64,000 nt of DNA. Source: Narthecium ossifragum (lineage: Eukaryota > Streptophyta > Magnoliopsida > Dioscoreales > Nartheciaceae). The notes under the pieces are model-generated. The model did not search any database. It was not told the origin of the DNA and saw only the letters and a program-made list of their open reading frames with translations. Of this stretch, positions 10,443 to 23,800 are shown piece by piece. Each line of letters starts with the position of its first letter. Position 1 is the stretch's first letter. A program made the translations under genes and the position numbers. The DNA is taken from positions 310,001-374,000 of the forward strand of contig OY986973.1 in assembly GCA_963920575.1 (NCBI GenBank), read 5' to 3'.

Positions 10443-11319
10443 TTGGTTAGACTCTATTAGTAAGGTTCTGGGTTCCAGTTCGTGTTCTTGGCCCTGCACT
10501 GTAACCCACTGCAGCCCTGTACATATTGTCCTGTAAATACACAAGCTGCTATGTGATGGATGGTCCAAAAGAATGGGAAGTCCAGCAGTTGTATATATCC
10601 CTTTCTTTCACAAGTTCTCATCTCCCCTTGTTTTACCAATAGCCTATACAACATGTACAGAAGTTTTATCTCGTTATTATGTACAGCAAGAACAAGTCTA
10701 GAACTCTAGATATGATTTAAGAATAGTCAAATGAAGCGTATATGTATGTCATCTCTCTCTTTTTGCAAGGATTTATGACATAGAAAGCGAGCATGGTTTA
10801 TGATAAAGGATGTGGCTCAGAACCACCGTTTGGATCGAGAAAAAATATACATAAATTTTATTTATGTATTTAAATATTTTATTTATAATCTTATCTGATT
10901 ATTTTTAATGTTTATTTAACTTTTGCTTTATCTATTATATAAATTTATTTTATCTCAGTTTAAAACGGGCCCTCGGTCTCTTTTAAGCTTGGATAACATA
11001 CTCAGTTATTTATCCTTTGACAAAACAATTCCCACGCTAGAAAAGTAAAAGAACTTTTCCGCAAAATAGAGCTATTGTCCATTCTCTCTGTTTTTTTTTT
11101 GGGTGAAAGCTTATAGCTCTTGTGCTCAATGAGGTGGCCACGACTTGGGAGCACTACTCAAAAAAGGATGGGTCACTTGGACAATTGATGCTAAAGTGCT
11201 ATAGTATTTGTAGCACTATTAGAAATAAAAAAGATGGACGAGATTAACTCCAAATCAATGGCCAACCAACCTTCGGCTTTGTACCCAAGAGCATGCACCT
11301 CTTCTCCATATATAAATGG

Positions 11320-11768
11320 CTTAATTTTATATTTGATATTTGTAAAATATGTGATTTAACATTTGAGTACATGAGCTTTTTTATTTATAAAATTAGTACT
11401 TCAAGTATCAATATTGTGACAATTTGATCGGAAGCTTGAACGGCGTCAAAATCCTAATAAAAAATCAGTCACGTGACTTGCACGTGACCGGTGTTAGAAA
11501 AACTCAAATACTCATATGATAACTCACATATTTTACAGGTACTAAATATGTAATTTAGTCGATGGGTACTCAAGTGATAACCCAACAAAACCGCTCACGT
11601 GATATCACGTGACCGGAATATCATCAACTGAGGATAACAACAGCTGACGGTAGGTACTATATTGGTAAATTAAGGTATTTGAGATACCAATTTTGTAAAT
11701 AAAAAAACTCAGATACTCAAGTGATAACACATATATTTTACATGTATCAAATTTAAAATTCAGCTCTG
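11320..11768. mobile_element. Inverted-repeat non-autonomous element
   Basis: About 90-bp imperfect inverted repeats face each other: the left end reads TTTTATATTTGATATTTGTAAAATATGTG, shortened here to its first half TTTTATATTTGATATTTGT, and the right end is its approximate complement ending TATCAAATTTAAAATTC. The interior has further inverted pieces and four CACGTGA motifs near 11470-11610. Target duplications are not clear, so the superfamily is open. Confidence 0.5.
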
Positions 11769-12057
11769 TTTCTCAAATAGAAGAGAGACAAAGAGGATAG
11801 CCTGCTTGTGTGACTTTGCGTGCTTGTATTATGTATCAGACCAGACAAAATTAATGCCCATCTTTCCCTACCCTTGCTATATTTTTATAGCGGGAACTTT
11901 CTTTGTAGGAGCTCTCCATGAGACTCCATTGACTTGTTTTTTTAATAACCCAGAATTGTCGGTCTCCACGCAATTGCTGTGTATAATCCATCTATTATAT
12001 GATAAGGATGACTAGGACCATTCGTATACATATTATAGTTCAAATACCGGGTGATTA

Positions 12058-12270
12058 ATTTTATAATGAGCAAAAATGGTTATGCATAACCACCCCTTAT
12101 AAGATTGATTATATTCATATATTTCTATATATTCTATAGTTATAATATATTAATATAATATAATCAATATTATATAATATCCATGCTAATTCATTAATCA
12201 AATTCAATTTTATAATCAAATCATCCATTAACTTGATGGTTACCCTGCCAGGTGACAGAGAGCCACCTAG
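12058..12270 (+). mobile_element. Helitron-like element or 3' end
   Basis: The end (ATGGTTACCCTGCCAGGTG ... CCACCTAG, then T) matches the end of the 142-343 element. The body is AT-rich and the 5' end is uncertain, so the start given is approximate. Confidence 0.4.
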
Positions 12271-12403
12271 TTCAATTATATTGGGGTTGTTATATGGTTA
12301 TTATTTCTCAGTTATTTTTGAGTGTTCCCCGGATCTTAAAATGAATAAATTTCAATCTATCTCCGATTTATAAGGTTGATATGCATGACACTGCTCCATG
12401 ATC

Positions 12404-12740
12404 AACTTATAATCGCATAACAATCAAACAATGCACACCCCAATGTGTGCCAGGTGTGCTGCTGATGTGGCTTGCCATGCCAACAAAACAACACGCATGA
12501 ACATATTCTTATTTTTATACTAGTTAAACTTTACTCTGGTTTAGGGGCAAATGTCTATTAAAAAACTATTTTTCATCAGAAAGGAAAACGCTAAAAAATA
12601 GAATGTGTTTTTTTTAATCATGTAGTTAAGTTTGCCACGTGGTAGGACACTCAGGTGCCACATGAGACGTGCAAGCCATGACAGCATCACACCTGAGAGC
12701 GCCACATAAGGTGTGCATTGTATGATTGCAAGGTATGGCA
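12404..12740. repeat. Large imperfect inverted repeat
   Basis: The arm at about 12404-12480 (CAATGCACACC ... GGTGTG.TGCTG ... TGGCTTGCCA) is complementary to the arm at about 12625-12738. Related sequence (GCCACGTGGGTGTGCACC ... GTGGTGTGCTACTGATGTG) recurs at 50518-50600, so it is a dispersed repeat of unknown class. Confidence 0.45.
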
Positions 12741-13655
12741 CCTGATCCAGAAAACCAAGTCGTTTCTCGGGTTCTAGAAACCACTCCTCACACGCATCTC
12801 CCACGTGTCTCGGACTAAGTCGGATTTAATACCCGTTTGGAGTCCGGACTTTTCTCGGCATCCGCTAACTCGATCCTTTTAATCGGGTCGGCGGGTCCAT
12901 GACGTCGGCTTCGGCGTCCCCGTCCCCGTCCCGCCCCTAATTTCTATTTCTATTTCTATCGCGCGAGGTCAGGTGGGAAACCAAAACCAAAACCAAAACC
13001 GAAACTATAAACGAGGAAAGAAGGAAGACGAGCGGGTCCTCAATAGGATTACGCCCACCCCCACTAGGGTTTCGAAATCACACGAGTTTGGAGGAGGCCT
13101 TCGGACACCGATCTTTCTCTCTCACTCGTTCTACGGTATTCACTCGCGACGCTATTCTCAAGGTTCGGTCGATCTCTCCCCCTTTTCTCGGTTTCCATTT
13201 CGGGAATTGGTCGTGCTTTGTGAATCTGATGGTATACTGTGTTTAAAATCCTAATTTTTCTCTCGTTTCGATGATTCTTGCATGAATTAGGATTCATGGA
13301 GCTTTGCGTTTCTTTAGTGTTGATTAGAGGTTTTGGGTCGGATTGCAGTGGTTGGGGTGGGCTTCCTCTGTCTTAGCATGCCTTATTGGTTACGTTACTT
13401 CTTGTAATAAACGAAGAAGGTATAGGTGGATGGTGGTAGATGTATGTGGTGATTAAGTTAATTCTCGTGTAGGGCTTCCTCCGAACCCTAGAAGGATTTG
13501 TATTGTCTCAGGATGGCTACGGTAATTGTTCATAGTGTTGCAGCTGTATATACGGTAAGTTTTTATGGCGCTGAGAAGTTTATCACATCCCTAGGTGTTC
13601 TTGGTTTGATAGGTAACGGCCTTATTAATATCTTTGCTTTGCACGATATCACCCG

Positions 13656-13731
13656 AATTATCCATGCTTACTTCCATTCAGAGTCCTTCATGGTTTACAT
13701 GCTTACTTCCATTCAGAGTCCTTCATGGTTT
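13656..13731 (+). repeat. 35-bp tandem duplication in the J-gene leader region
   Basis: ATGCTTACTTCCATTCAGAG and the following TCCTTCATGGTTTAC occur twice, back to back. It lies in the presumed 5' untranslated or intronic region and has no coding effect. Confidence 0.85.
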
Positions 13732-14021
13732 ACATCTTCTTCCCCCTTCAAAGAAGTTTTCTTTCCAGTTTATAGTTTTGTTAAAGATTAGTTTTTGTTT
13801 TGGTCGACATACTCCATTTTTCATCCATTTTCTTCTTGCTCGTGGCAGGTATTTTTGGCAATCGAGTCCGATTAATTGAGAAAAGCTGGAGATGGCAGTA
13901 TGAATATAGCTACAAATTGGATATTACCAAGTAACTTTCAAGGAGAATTAAAAGAATTTGGTTTGTTTCAGCCCAGTAGATAATGATGTATTTTTCCTCT
14001 GAAGCTTAAAACTGGAGAAGA

Positions 14022-17000
14022 ATGAGCGGTCAGTCTCTACCAGCATCTCAGTCAGCAAGGAGAGTGCTCGGAAGATGCAAGAACAAGGGCAAGTTTGACA
14101 GCAGGTTTCTCATAGATGTTGATGATGGCAGTGTTGATATCATTGTTGAAGATATCCCGGAGACTTCCCAGCGGCGATCTAGATGTTTTAGGGCAGCAGA
14201 TAGTTGTCCTAGTGGTGTCATTAATATTGACGACGAAGTGGAAGATGCCTGTGATGCTCCTAGAGATGTTTGTGGCCAACCCATTGGCAATAAGTCTTCT
14301 CCAGTATCCAGCTGCTCTCCTGCATGTGAAGAATGGGGCAGTGAAGACTGTCTCATGTTTGCAAATAAGGGAAACTTTCCCCAGGGATCAAAGAAAAAAG
14401 TGAATATGTACTTTCAATCTGGTCCTTCGAGAAATCGCTTTGGCTTAGGTCCTGGCTGCGAACACGGAATGTCTGGAAGTGATGACAGTTCTGAGTTTGT
14501 AATCTCTGATGGTGAGAGTTCTGATACTGACTGTTCGGACTGTGAGATCATAGAGGATACCTCTGGGGATTTCCGTGCGCAGTGGGAGAGAGCTGCCTTC
14601 AGGAAGAAAATGTCAGAGAGGGGCCAGTACGATTTTGAGGACCAGGTTAGTGCCTCAGGATCCAGTGCTGACCCTGCTTCAACTCAACAGAAGGTTGACG
14701 AGGATAATTGTACCAATGGCACTTCTTCCCAGCACTTTGCAGAAATGCCTGTTAATAGCAGTCACAATGATTTTCTCAATGTGAAGGAGAACCTCCCTAT
14801 GCCCACCGGTGATGGATATAGTGAACATCCTCTCCCAACAGCCAAGGAAACCAGCTCATTTGCAGATTTTAATCCTCCTCCTAGGTTCTATTTTGATGAA
14901 CCCATCTTTGATCAAGCAGAAAAGTTTGCATCAGACCACAGGGATCAATCAATGGGGGAAACCTCCTACTGTCAGAAGGGATCTGGCACTGTGGAGCTAG
15001 AAATTTCAGAGCCTGAAGCTTCAATATGCAATTTAAGGTCAGGGTATGAAACACATGTCAAGGAGGATGATCTAGATTCCCTGAATATAGAGGAACAAAT
15101 TTCTGTACAGACCTCATTCTTCACAGCAGATTTGCAAGTTGATATGAGTTTTGAAGTTGATGCCAGATCCTGCATGGGAGAACAATTCCCATCCAACCCT
15201 CAGACTTGTCCTGCAAGTGTTGGTCTTGGGAACAAGGAAGAACAACAGAATTTTGATTCTTCACAGTACACCGAGCCACAACTTGACTCACATGTTAACC
15301 TTGAGGAGGCTGCCTTGAAGGAAGAAAAGAACAAAGAATGTTCTTTGAACCTTAATCAAACACCAGATGATGGACATGCAGGATGTGAGGATATGCCTGC
15401 GGTTGAAAATGATCTTATTGGTGAACGTGAAAAGCACAAGGAGTCTGATGAATATAGACGTGCTGCAGAGGAAGAATGGGCATCCAGGCAGCGAGAGTTG
15501 CAGATTCAGGTTTGACATCGAATGCCTAATGCCCTAGTTTAGAAAGAGCTTGTTGTTGGAACATTCATTTCCTTGTAACAACATATGTTCTGTTGTTTGC
15601 TATGGTATTTAAGCAATCACTAGACTGAACTCACTTGGTTTTGGCTTTGCTACCTTACTTGAAAGTATTCTCCAGTTGTTCTTTACAATTTCATTTTATC
15701 TGCCCCATTTTTTTCCAGAAAAGCCATGAAAGTGAAAATTGGTTATCTGTGCGTTTTCCCTTCCATTTCAATCAAAGGATACAATTTCATTAGAACTGCT
15801 TCCTGTAAAGAATATGTGAAAGTGCCCATTGTTATTTAGAATTAAGATGTAAATGTAGGCATGATCTCTTTTTCCAATATTATGTCTTGGTGAGCTTCCA
15901 TGTGTAAACATGTAACCGGCACTGCGATGGCTTTGTGTTAGCTACCCTTTCTCTTGTTGGAGATGTCTTAGGGTTGAAATTTATTAGTGCAGAAATAGCT
16001 AGCTGGGTCTTTACCTACAATTAGGAGCTGCAATATATGAAGCCTCTCTATTTTAGTAACCTCGTTACAATAGTGTTGTTTAGTCAAATGTTAAAACAAC
16101 AAATGTTGACATCTTGACTTGTCTTTATACTTGAGATTTTGACCGCTGGACTATTTGTTGCTATGCAATTGGAAATTAGAGATGCCAACAACTTTCTGCC
16201 AAACATTTTTCGGCATTATGGATGTTTAAGTTGAGGTGTGCATAAACAGTGTAAATTGGAACCATTGGGAGTCAGATCTGGCTTAATTTTGATGATAACT
16301 TTCTGCACAGTGCCTTGGTCCTAAATCTGGTTAGCAGCTTTTAGTTGTCCATATGGTACATAAACTCAATATTTAGGCTTCTTGGTCCAAATGTTGAAAG
16401 GAGAGGGAAGAATTGTTGAAGATGGATGAAAGGGAAGTGCATTAGATGAACAGTAATAAAATACTAAGGTTTCTCTCCTTGGGTCAAAAGATTAATTTGT
16501 TTTTTTTATGGATTATTGGCTTGTAGGCAGAAGAAGCACAAAGATTGCGGAAGAGAAGGAAGACCGAAACCTTGCGTTTACTTGACATTGAGAGAAGGCA
16601 AAGGCAGCGATTGGAAGAAATTCGTGACTTGCAGAAAAAGGTTTGATATGCTGCTAGTTCTTGTATTTGTGAACATTTCCTTTTTTTCACTTTTTGTTTT
16701 TTTGGCTCTTCTTTTTACTCATGATTTTAATTTTTCCTTCTTTTCTTTATTCTTGGCAATAAGCTATGTCATTGCAGTTGCTCATGTACTGCACCAATTT
16801 ATTCTTACCAATTTCAGGACCAAGAAACGATAGATTTGAAGGAGCAATTTCGGGTTGAAGTAAGGAAGGAACTTGACAAAATGGAAAAAAGATATAGAGA
16901 TATGGCTTCACTGCTACGTGGATTAGGCATCCATGTCAAAGGGGGTCCATTTCCCATGACGGATGAGGTGATTATTGTTGTGTTGTTTGCATAACTCTGA

Positions 17001-17437
17001 ATTACTGATCTTCCAATTTTAATTATTTTCCTTAATTTTTGTCTTTAAGCTGAATCCAAAACAAAGAGACGTTGGTGGTTATTAGTGGGAAGATAGTTTG
17101 ATGTTCAGCATCCCTAACATTACTGTTTGAGTTTACAACAAAGAGATATGGACATGTTCATGCTGATGATATGTTATAATACCAGCAATAAAATGTTAAA
17201 TTGAGTTACAAATTATGAGCCATTAGAGCAAGACCATAAATTGTGAGTTACAGCTTACTGATCCTGTTCCTTGCTGTCTGGTAACTTTCCTAACAGGTTA
17301 ATGCTGCCTATAAACAAGCTTTGCTAAGATTTCATCCAGACCGAGCTACTAGGAAGGACATTCGCCAACAGGTCGAAGCAGAGGAGACATTTAAGTTGAT
17401 TTCACGGCTGAAAGAAAAGTTGCTGCCTGTAGCATAG
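14022..17437 (+). CDS. C-terminal J-domain protein with long acidic N-terminus
   Basis: Exons at 14022-15509, 16527-16640, 16818-16967 and 17297-17437 join in phase and give about 630 residues. The first ~450 residues are acidic, Ser-rich and low in structure (for example DDSSEFVISDGESSDTD near residue 150). Residues ~460-585 are strongly charged, probably coiled coil (EEAQRLRKRRK, RRQRQRLEEIRDLQKK). The last ~65 residues contain a J-domain core, YKQALLRFHPDRA, with the HPD tripeptide needed to stimulate Hsp70 ATPase. Such proteins act as Hsp70 co-chaperones; the client and location are unknown. ATG at 14022 starts the long exon. Leader exons probably begin near 13000. Confidence 0.88.
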
Positions 17438-18495
17438 TGATATCAGGCATTTTTGGTGGTCTCCTGACCATATTCTTGGCTTGAGTTGAGTTCCGATTTA
17501 TTGAGATAGGTTTCAAGAATCTCTTATGTACCCCCACAGTGCTTCTGGACACGGGGATTTACTCAGATGAAAAGCCGATGTCATGTCTCTGTAATGCAGA
17601 TTTTTATCACACAGAAAGGATCTTGCATACTGTCTGTAACATTTCTGCCTTTCCCCAGCAGAAATGTGGGCATATAGGTTTGTTTCTTTTGACCGTCTTA
17701 ACTTTTCTTTCCCTTTTGACATCTAATTTGTAACAGAAATTCTTCAGATTGTAAAAGCTGCTATCCTTCTGCTTAGTTTTAAACAACGTCACTTTCCCAT
17801 GTAGATTGTGGCTTATGCAGAAGGAAGCAGCTGCAGGGCTTTGGATTAATTGTATAGTGATCTTAGCAAAGTTCTCTGTTGTAGTGCATTTTTTTTTTTT
17901 TTTATGAGTTGAGGCCGGAGGCCAGAATTATAAAAACTTATCCAGTGTTGTTGGCCATCTTCCGGTTCTCAAACAATAGGAATTGAGTTATATCATCAGT
18001 TATTACATTGTCAGCCGGTGAGGATTGGAGTAAATAAAACAGATCCTATAATGGACGTTGTAGTGCAGTTGTTCAGACATGTGAGTTGTTTGGTAAACGT
18101 GTTAGGTATGGGGTTAAATGGCATTCATACTTAAAACATTAAAAGTAATAATTATTATTTTATTCTCATTTTATCTACTATCATCTCTTTATTTTTTTCT
18201 ATACTCGTTCTTTAAATCCATTTTTTCTATCCCTTTTTTGACCCTATTCCTCCGATTCCTCTTTAACTCTGTTTTTTCTAAACCCTTATCACAAACGGGG
18301 GCTAAAAGTTCATGTACTTCTCGTTCGAACTGACAGGAGTTATAAAATTAACTCGCTATGATAAGCATTTTTCTTTATTTCCATTAACCATAACATCACA
18401 TGACAATGCAACGTGTACTGTAGAACTACAAGCTGAGAGATGGAATTCGGTGGTAACATACATCCAGAGGCCAGGCATGCATGGACATGGTTTGC
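17438..18495. other. J-gene 3' region and intergenic spacer
   Basis: The first ~450 bases are probably 3' untranslated. A segment at about 18088-18303, starting TTGTTTGGTAAACG and ending CACAAACGGGGGC, resembles a worn Tourist-like MITE. There is no supported gene. Confidence 0.4.
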
Positions 18496-19609
18496 TCATG
18501 GGGAAGCTCTCTTTGTAGGGAAAGCTGGTGGGATGCCAGGGAAGAATGGGAACGGTGGGAATGGAAAAGGAGGTAGACGAAATGCTGGTGGGGATGGTGT
18601 TACTATTGGAACCGGTGGAACATTGCCGAGCAGGGGCAGGGGCGGCGGCGGCGGGAACGTGAATGTGGGTAGAGCTGATGGTGGTGGTTGCAGTGGGTTT
18701 GTTGGTCGGCCGGTTGGTGGCCAGAAAGGGTATGGTGGCGACGTTCTACCAAACCTAGGTCTGGATGGCGGTACAAGACTCGGTGAAGGTGGAGGAATGG
18801 TTGCTCCTGGCTGGGTTTCGTTTTCTTCGGCAGCCGATGGTGTGTTCTTATTGTTTGGAGAGTCCTCGGGTTTCTTCTCGCCTGGCGGTCCATAGTTTGG
18901 AAAGTTTGGCAGAGGAGGAAGCTGCGGAATTGTTGGAAGCGGAGGAAGAGGTGGTAGGTTTATGTTCAGCAGCCCTGGTAAAGGAACCGAAGAAATCTTT
19001 GCTTCACCATAGTTGGAGTCGCCGGTAGTGCTTGGTTTCTGGTAGCAGAGCTCTGGTTGCTTCAGGGGTTTGAAGGTGAAGAATCCTGCAGAGAAGACAT
19101 GAACACCACCTCTCCTAGCAGACTTGAGACGGAGAGCAGATGAAGTGGCGGAGGACGCCACGGCACAGAAGGGCTCACTGCTGCTGATTAGTTTCACTGA
19201 ACATGTCTTGATCCACTTGATGTGCTTGGCTTCCTCTGAAGGCAGCCGAACATGGAACACACCGTGTTTGTTCGTCTTCGCCTCCATGCGAAAGCTTGGC
19301 TTGTTCGTCAGATCATCGCCACCACATTCGACTGCAACCAGAGCACCTGTGATGGAACAACAGATCGACTGTGAAGAACATTGTATAGAGTGCTTACGAG
19401 GACTGATAGCTTGGAGAACTGTTTGTACCTGATATGGAGTGACTAGCCTTTGAGAGCTTGTGATGGAAGCATGTGTCACAGTAGACGGTTCCTACTATCA
19501 TGGCAGATGGGAGCTGCTGCCTGTTATGGTGGGCAGCATCAGATGCATGCAGTATGTGAAATAGTGTTGGAAAGATCAGTAAGAAAGAGACTCTGATGCC
19601 AATGGCCAT
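18496..19609 (-). CDS. Secreted Ole e 1 domain/proline-rich protein
   Basis: Two exons (19609-19429 and 19346-18496) give 343 residues. ATG at 19609 is chosen because it starts a good signal peptide (MAIGIRVSFLLIFPTLF) and lies just below a TATA box. Residues ~35-155 form a Pollen Ole e 1-type domain with the family signature VGTVYCDTC and further cysteines (VECGG, KTCSVKL, EPFCAV). The last ~170 residues are proline-rich (LPPLPPLPTIPQLPPLP and similar) without regular SPPPP motifs. Related proteins are cell-wall or extracellular. The glycine-rich open frame on the other strand is a shadow of this repeat. Confidence 0.88.
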
Positions 19610-19662
19610 TCTGGATGATACTTGCATTCCCAATTGGGTGATGCAAGCTATGTGAAGCCCAG

Positions 19663-19671
19663 CTTTTATAG
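19663..19671 (-). promoter_or_regulatory. TATA box for the Ole e 1/proline-rich gene
   Basis: CTATAAAAG on the minus strand, about 54 bases upstream of the chosen ATG. This predicts transcription from about 19635 and argues against the farther upstream possible start at 19684. Confidence 0.6.
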
Positions 19672-19699
19672 GCTCATTAGACACGGCTTTCTCAGAGGC

Positions 19700-20856
19700 T
19701 AGAACAACTTTGCTCCTATTTTGCCTTTAGCAGATCTTGACAGCATGAAAGCTTCATTATGTGGCTCATGGAGGTAGCTGTCAACGGCAAACCAGCCGCA
19801 GTAAATGACACACTGGCTGTGCTCAACGAAGAGCCCTAATGAAGAGATTTTCTCCTCTTTTTTGGTCTTGCTGTGGCTTCTTGTGAGGCTGAGTGAATGC
19901 AAGGGGGCTTTGTTTCATGTGTTCTGCTTGCAGTTTAATAGAACCGGGTCACGGCATCCTGATAGAGAGCACAGGTATGTGAAGAATGCTGCAGAAAGGG
20001 AAAGGAGCATTTGCTTTGGATCCATTGACATGGATGAATCTACTTTAAAGGTGTATGTGTTCACATGATGCACCACGTAAAGGTGCATGTCTTACTTCAC
20101 TAGTGGATTGCCGGTTAATGGTGGAGAGAACAAAAGTTACTCCCTTGGCACTGTGATTTTCTAAAATCATGTATGAAATCCCTGTTCTTGGCAAAAGAAT
20201 AGCTTGTGTGGATGGTTTCATGTAACTCTGACTTAGCCTAATTGGCACAATTAATAAAAAAAAGTAATGAAAAAAAAAGAAGCTTGTGCAGATGGTCCTA
20301 TGAGCTTAAAGCCGTAGATAGCCATACAAAATCATACCCAGTTGGTTGAAGCTGTTAGAGAATTGGCAAAACACTATATGAAGACATTTTGGCTTCAAAA
20401 CCAAATCAGCAAAAGGTCTGACACTTTCGACCAAGGAACAGAATCCAAAGCAAGAGCTACAAATGCCGCTATAAAGAAGAGCAGAAGTTAGAGAAACCAT
20501 ATGCAAAGAACACAATGGCCACAAAGAAACTATGTACATGCCATTCCGGCCAAGCAAGAAAATCATGTTGCTAAATCTCAGATTTCTAATAATTATCTGT
20601 GCTGTATAGTTCCGACTACAACAATTTGCAGTCCACAGGCAGCAGTGATCTAAAATGACATTATTACATCTTTCAAACGAATTCCCACCCAAAATTCAAA
20701 TGCTACAAGATTGATGTTTTCCCATGTATATTAGCCTTCCAAACTGAAGAAAGACAAAAAAAAAAAAATCTTGGATCTTGACCTGAAACTTCTCCTTTAG
20801 AACCTATAACAAGCATACGACACATTTGCAATGATATAAAACAGAGCTGCACTACT
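19700..20856. other. Spacer between the Ole e 1 gene promoter and the GAUT 3' end
   Basis: It is shared between a promoter and a 3' flank. I see no convincing gene; the longest frames are interrupted and lack family resemblance. An A-run lies at about 20756-20768. Confidence 0.4.
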
Positions 20857-23800
20857 TCAGTGTGCACTACAATCTTGAAAATAAGGGTGTGATTGGTTGA
20901 TGTAACTTTGCCATAGATGCTTATACCTGCTGATAGCCAACTTAGTCCATGGTTTCATATTTCCACTGAAGTGAGCAACGGCAGAACTCTCTATCAATCT
21001 ATCATCGATGTCTGCATCAAAGCCTAGTCCCAGCACATGCCATCTCCGATCAAGAGGCTCGACCAGCCCATAAAATGCCAGGAGTCCAGGAGGAAGTGTG
21101 CCCATCTTCCAGAGCATGTGATCATTGTTCTGCTCCTGCCAATAGTGGTACTTTGCAGTCACATTTGCCTTCTTCCATGCTATCAGGTCAAAAACATTCA
21201 CCCCAAATGCCCATGCACAGGATTGTGGATCAAATTTTTTGTTAATAAGCGGGTTAGAGAAATTTAGATATTTGTAAAACCGATGATGTGACTCCAGGCA
21301 AGTCTCCACAGCTCCAATCACATTCCCATGTAAATCTAAAGAAAACAGACCAGTTAGATCCTTTTGAACGACGACATCTTCATCAAGGAACACCACCTTC
21401 TCCAGATGTGGATGAAGCTCTGGTATATAGAAACGCAAGTGGTTCAACAAGGATGCAAATGTTGGGTTCCTAAACCTTGATTCCCCTTTTTGATCCAGTG
21501 AACTGCCATAGATATAATCCTGGGTATCCGAATTCATAAATTGTTTCACCAGTGGAGAGTAAGAGGCATTCAACCAAGAAAACTCTTCAACGCTTCGGAC
21601 ATCCACCATACAGCCTTTGAAATCATTCCTTATAAACCAAGCCGTCATTGCCCGATAATTAACCTTATCAGTAACCACATGAAAAACAAACTGTTGAGGG
21701 TGCTCTGCGTTGGAGACGGAGGAATTAATGACAACAGAAGTTGAGATCACATTATCTGAGAATATGCAGAAATGGTACAGGTTATTGTCCACGAGCCGGG
21801 GTGAGTTCCTTCGCTCCTCTGCAAGTTCACTCAGAGTAAGATTTTCAAACCACTCTACTGTTAGTTTGATGTTTAGGCAGTGGATGTACTTGGGCATGGC
21901 TTCAGCAGCTAATTGACCAAACTCCGCACTCTGCACTGTTGCTGCGATTGCACGCTCTGCGAGGGCTTGGGCATGTTTCTTCAATGTCACAATTGTAGTG
22001 CTGATATCATAATGGGAGTCTTGAGCTTCATAGGTCAGCTGTGATAGACGAGTAATGATTGGGTGAGCTTCTTCTAGGCTGATGGATTTTCCTCTCACAG
22101 CTGCTTGAGACAGCAATCCTTGGCATTTCCTGATCAGTGAGTTGAGCTCAGAAGCAAGTTGGACATTGGTGTGCTCTGTTGCAATGACCACATAAGCTTT
22201 AGCTAATGTCATTTGGTCCACTAATTGCCTCGCGAAGGATGTTGCGCTTAAAAGCTGTTGTGTGAAATTCAAACTTTCATTGGTAAGCTCTTCGTTTTCT
22301 CTACTCTTCTCCTGAGAAGAAGAAAGAGCAGGTCAAGAAAGCGAGCTATTTTGTCACCAGATGCAAATAAGAGAAGCAAAACAATAGCTCTTATCCAAAT
22401 CTATAAAGCAATGTCAAAGCCAACCAGATCATGATGTCTCTGGACATGGATTAGTCCAAAACCAGCACATATGCAAGAGGACATGACAGAACCATGCCAA
22501 AGAAGGTGACACAATTCAAAGATGAACAGAACCCAAAACTCGCTACAGGGCATGAAAGCCAAGATAAAGTCAAACCACCAAATAATGAGCTCACCAAGCC
22601 TCCAAACATTGTCTAAACAAACCTAACTAACTATAGAAATCTCAATTGCATTTTAGAACCTAATTCAACTAGAAGCATGGTAGAAAACCTCAAAAGTAGC
22701 ATGGTAATCCCAAGGGCCTTGACCTCAACCAAGCAAGAGGCATAGCTACCTGCTATCTCAACTAGAGATTAAATGACAGGCACATCACGGGAGACAATTA
22801 TGACTCATAGTATAAGAGAAGTAAAACCATAGCTTTCATAGATGGCTTGTATGAGGAAATGCTTGCCCTGTAGCTTTCTTTCTTAGGTAGCTGCTGAATA
22901 AATCTGGGAGCTTTTCTGCAAAAAATGCTTGAGAACTCGAAAAGCCAAAAAATATAGAGTACTGGGATCGATGGCTGCACACCATTAACTACAAGGGAAA
23001 ATTGTGTACCGCCCAATAATCCTTAAATTATAAGAAACTAGCGATACAGCTGAATTCCAACTTGAGGCTATCCCGCACCAACTTAGCCTTCAATGTTTTG
23101 GGCCTTCTTAAAGTTGAGAAAAAGTCACGCTGATTGCATATTGTATTTTCTTCTTTTAAGTAGAAGCCATTAAAACATGATTTCTCATAATTCGTCATGG
23201 ACAGCAGGAGCTTGATTCAACCTCAAAAGCCTTTCTATATTAGACGAGTAAGAGGACAGAATGGAACAAAGAACCAAATGTCCTACGAAAAGACAAATTT
23301 TTCCAACACCCGTTTTCAGCTTAGCTTAACCTGTTAATTCACTCCGGAGAAGGAGATATTGCCACAATTCCAGTTCAACTGGCAGGATATAGAGATCTAG
23401 GTCATCAAGGATTAATGGTCCAGTACAACTGGAAAAAAGTTTGGATTTGTCTGCAAGAAGTTCAACAGTCCTCCCCCAGAGAGGAATCATCTCTACACTT
23501 GGAGCAAGGAATCCAAAATTGGAGCTACTAAATACAAGATCTAATGCCACAAGCAGTGTACATGTTCCAACAGTAGAACCTCCATGAAAACATAGGATAT
23601 GGCTAAGAAAGTCTGCCCAGGTCAAAGATCTCGCAACACATTAAGACAGTCAGGTGGAAACATGGTCACAATTCGGTAATATTCCCAAACCCTACAGCTA
23701 AAAGAAAAGAGATCATCGCTCTCAAGCAAGTCAGTTGATCAAACATCAACTTCAAGATATCAGCAGAGAAATCGGGCAATAGAAACCTAGCTTACCCTTG

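Larger units (their letters stand above)
10443..12960. other. Repeat-rich intergenic region between the ACR and J-domain genes
   Basis: Apart from the ACR 3' flank, I find no gene. It contains an AT-rich segment at about 10826-10975 whose ends (CCGTTTGGATCGAG... and ...AAAACGGGCCC) look like a worn MITE, two inverted-repeat structures and a Helitron-like 3' end (listed separately). Short ORFs here look like chance. Confidence 0.5.

Noticed and set aside
14048..14403. Several ORFs on both strands within the J-domain gene's first exon
   Set aside because: They are shadows of the 496-codon frame, which continues across introns in phase.
18440..18895. Plus-strand glycine-rich ORF of 151 codons
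   Set aside because: It is the antisense shadow of the proline-rich exon (Pro codons read as Gly); the minus strand has signal peptide, domain, intron and TATA box.
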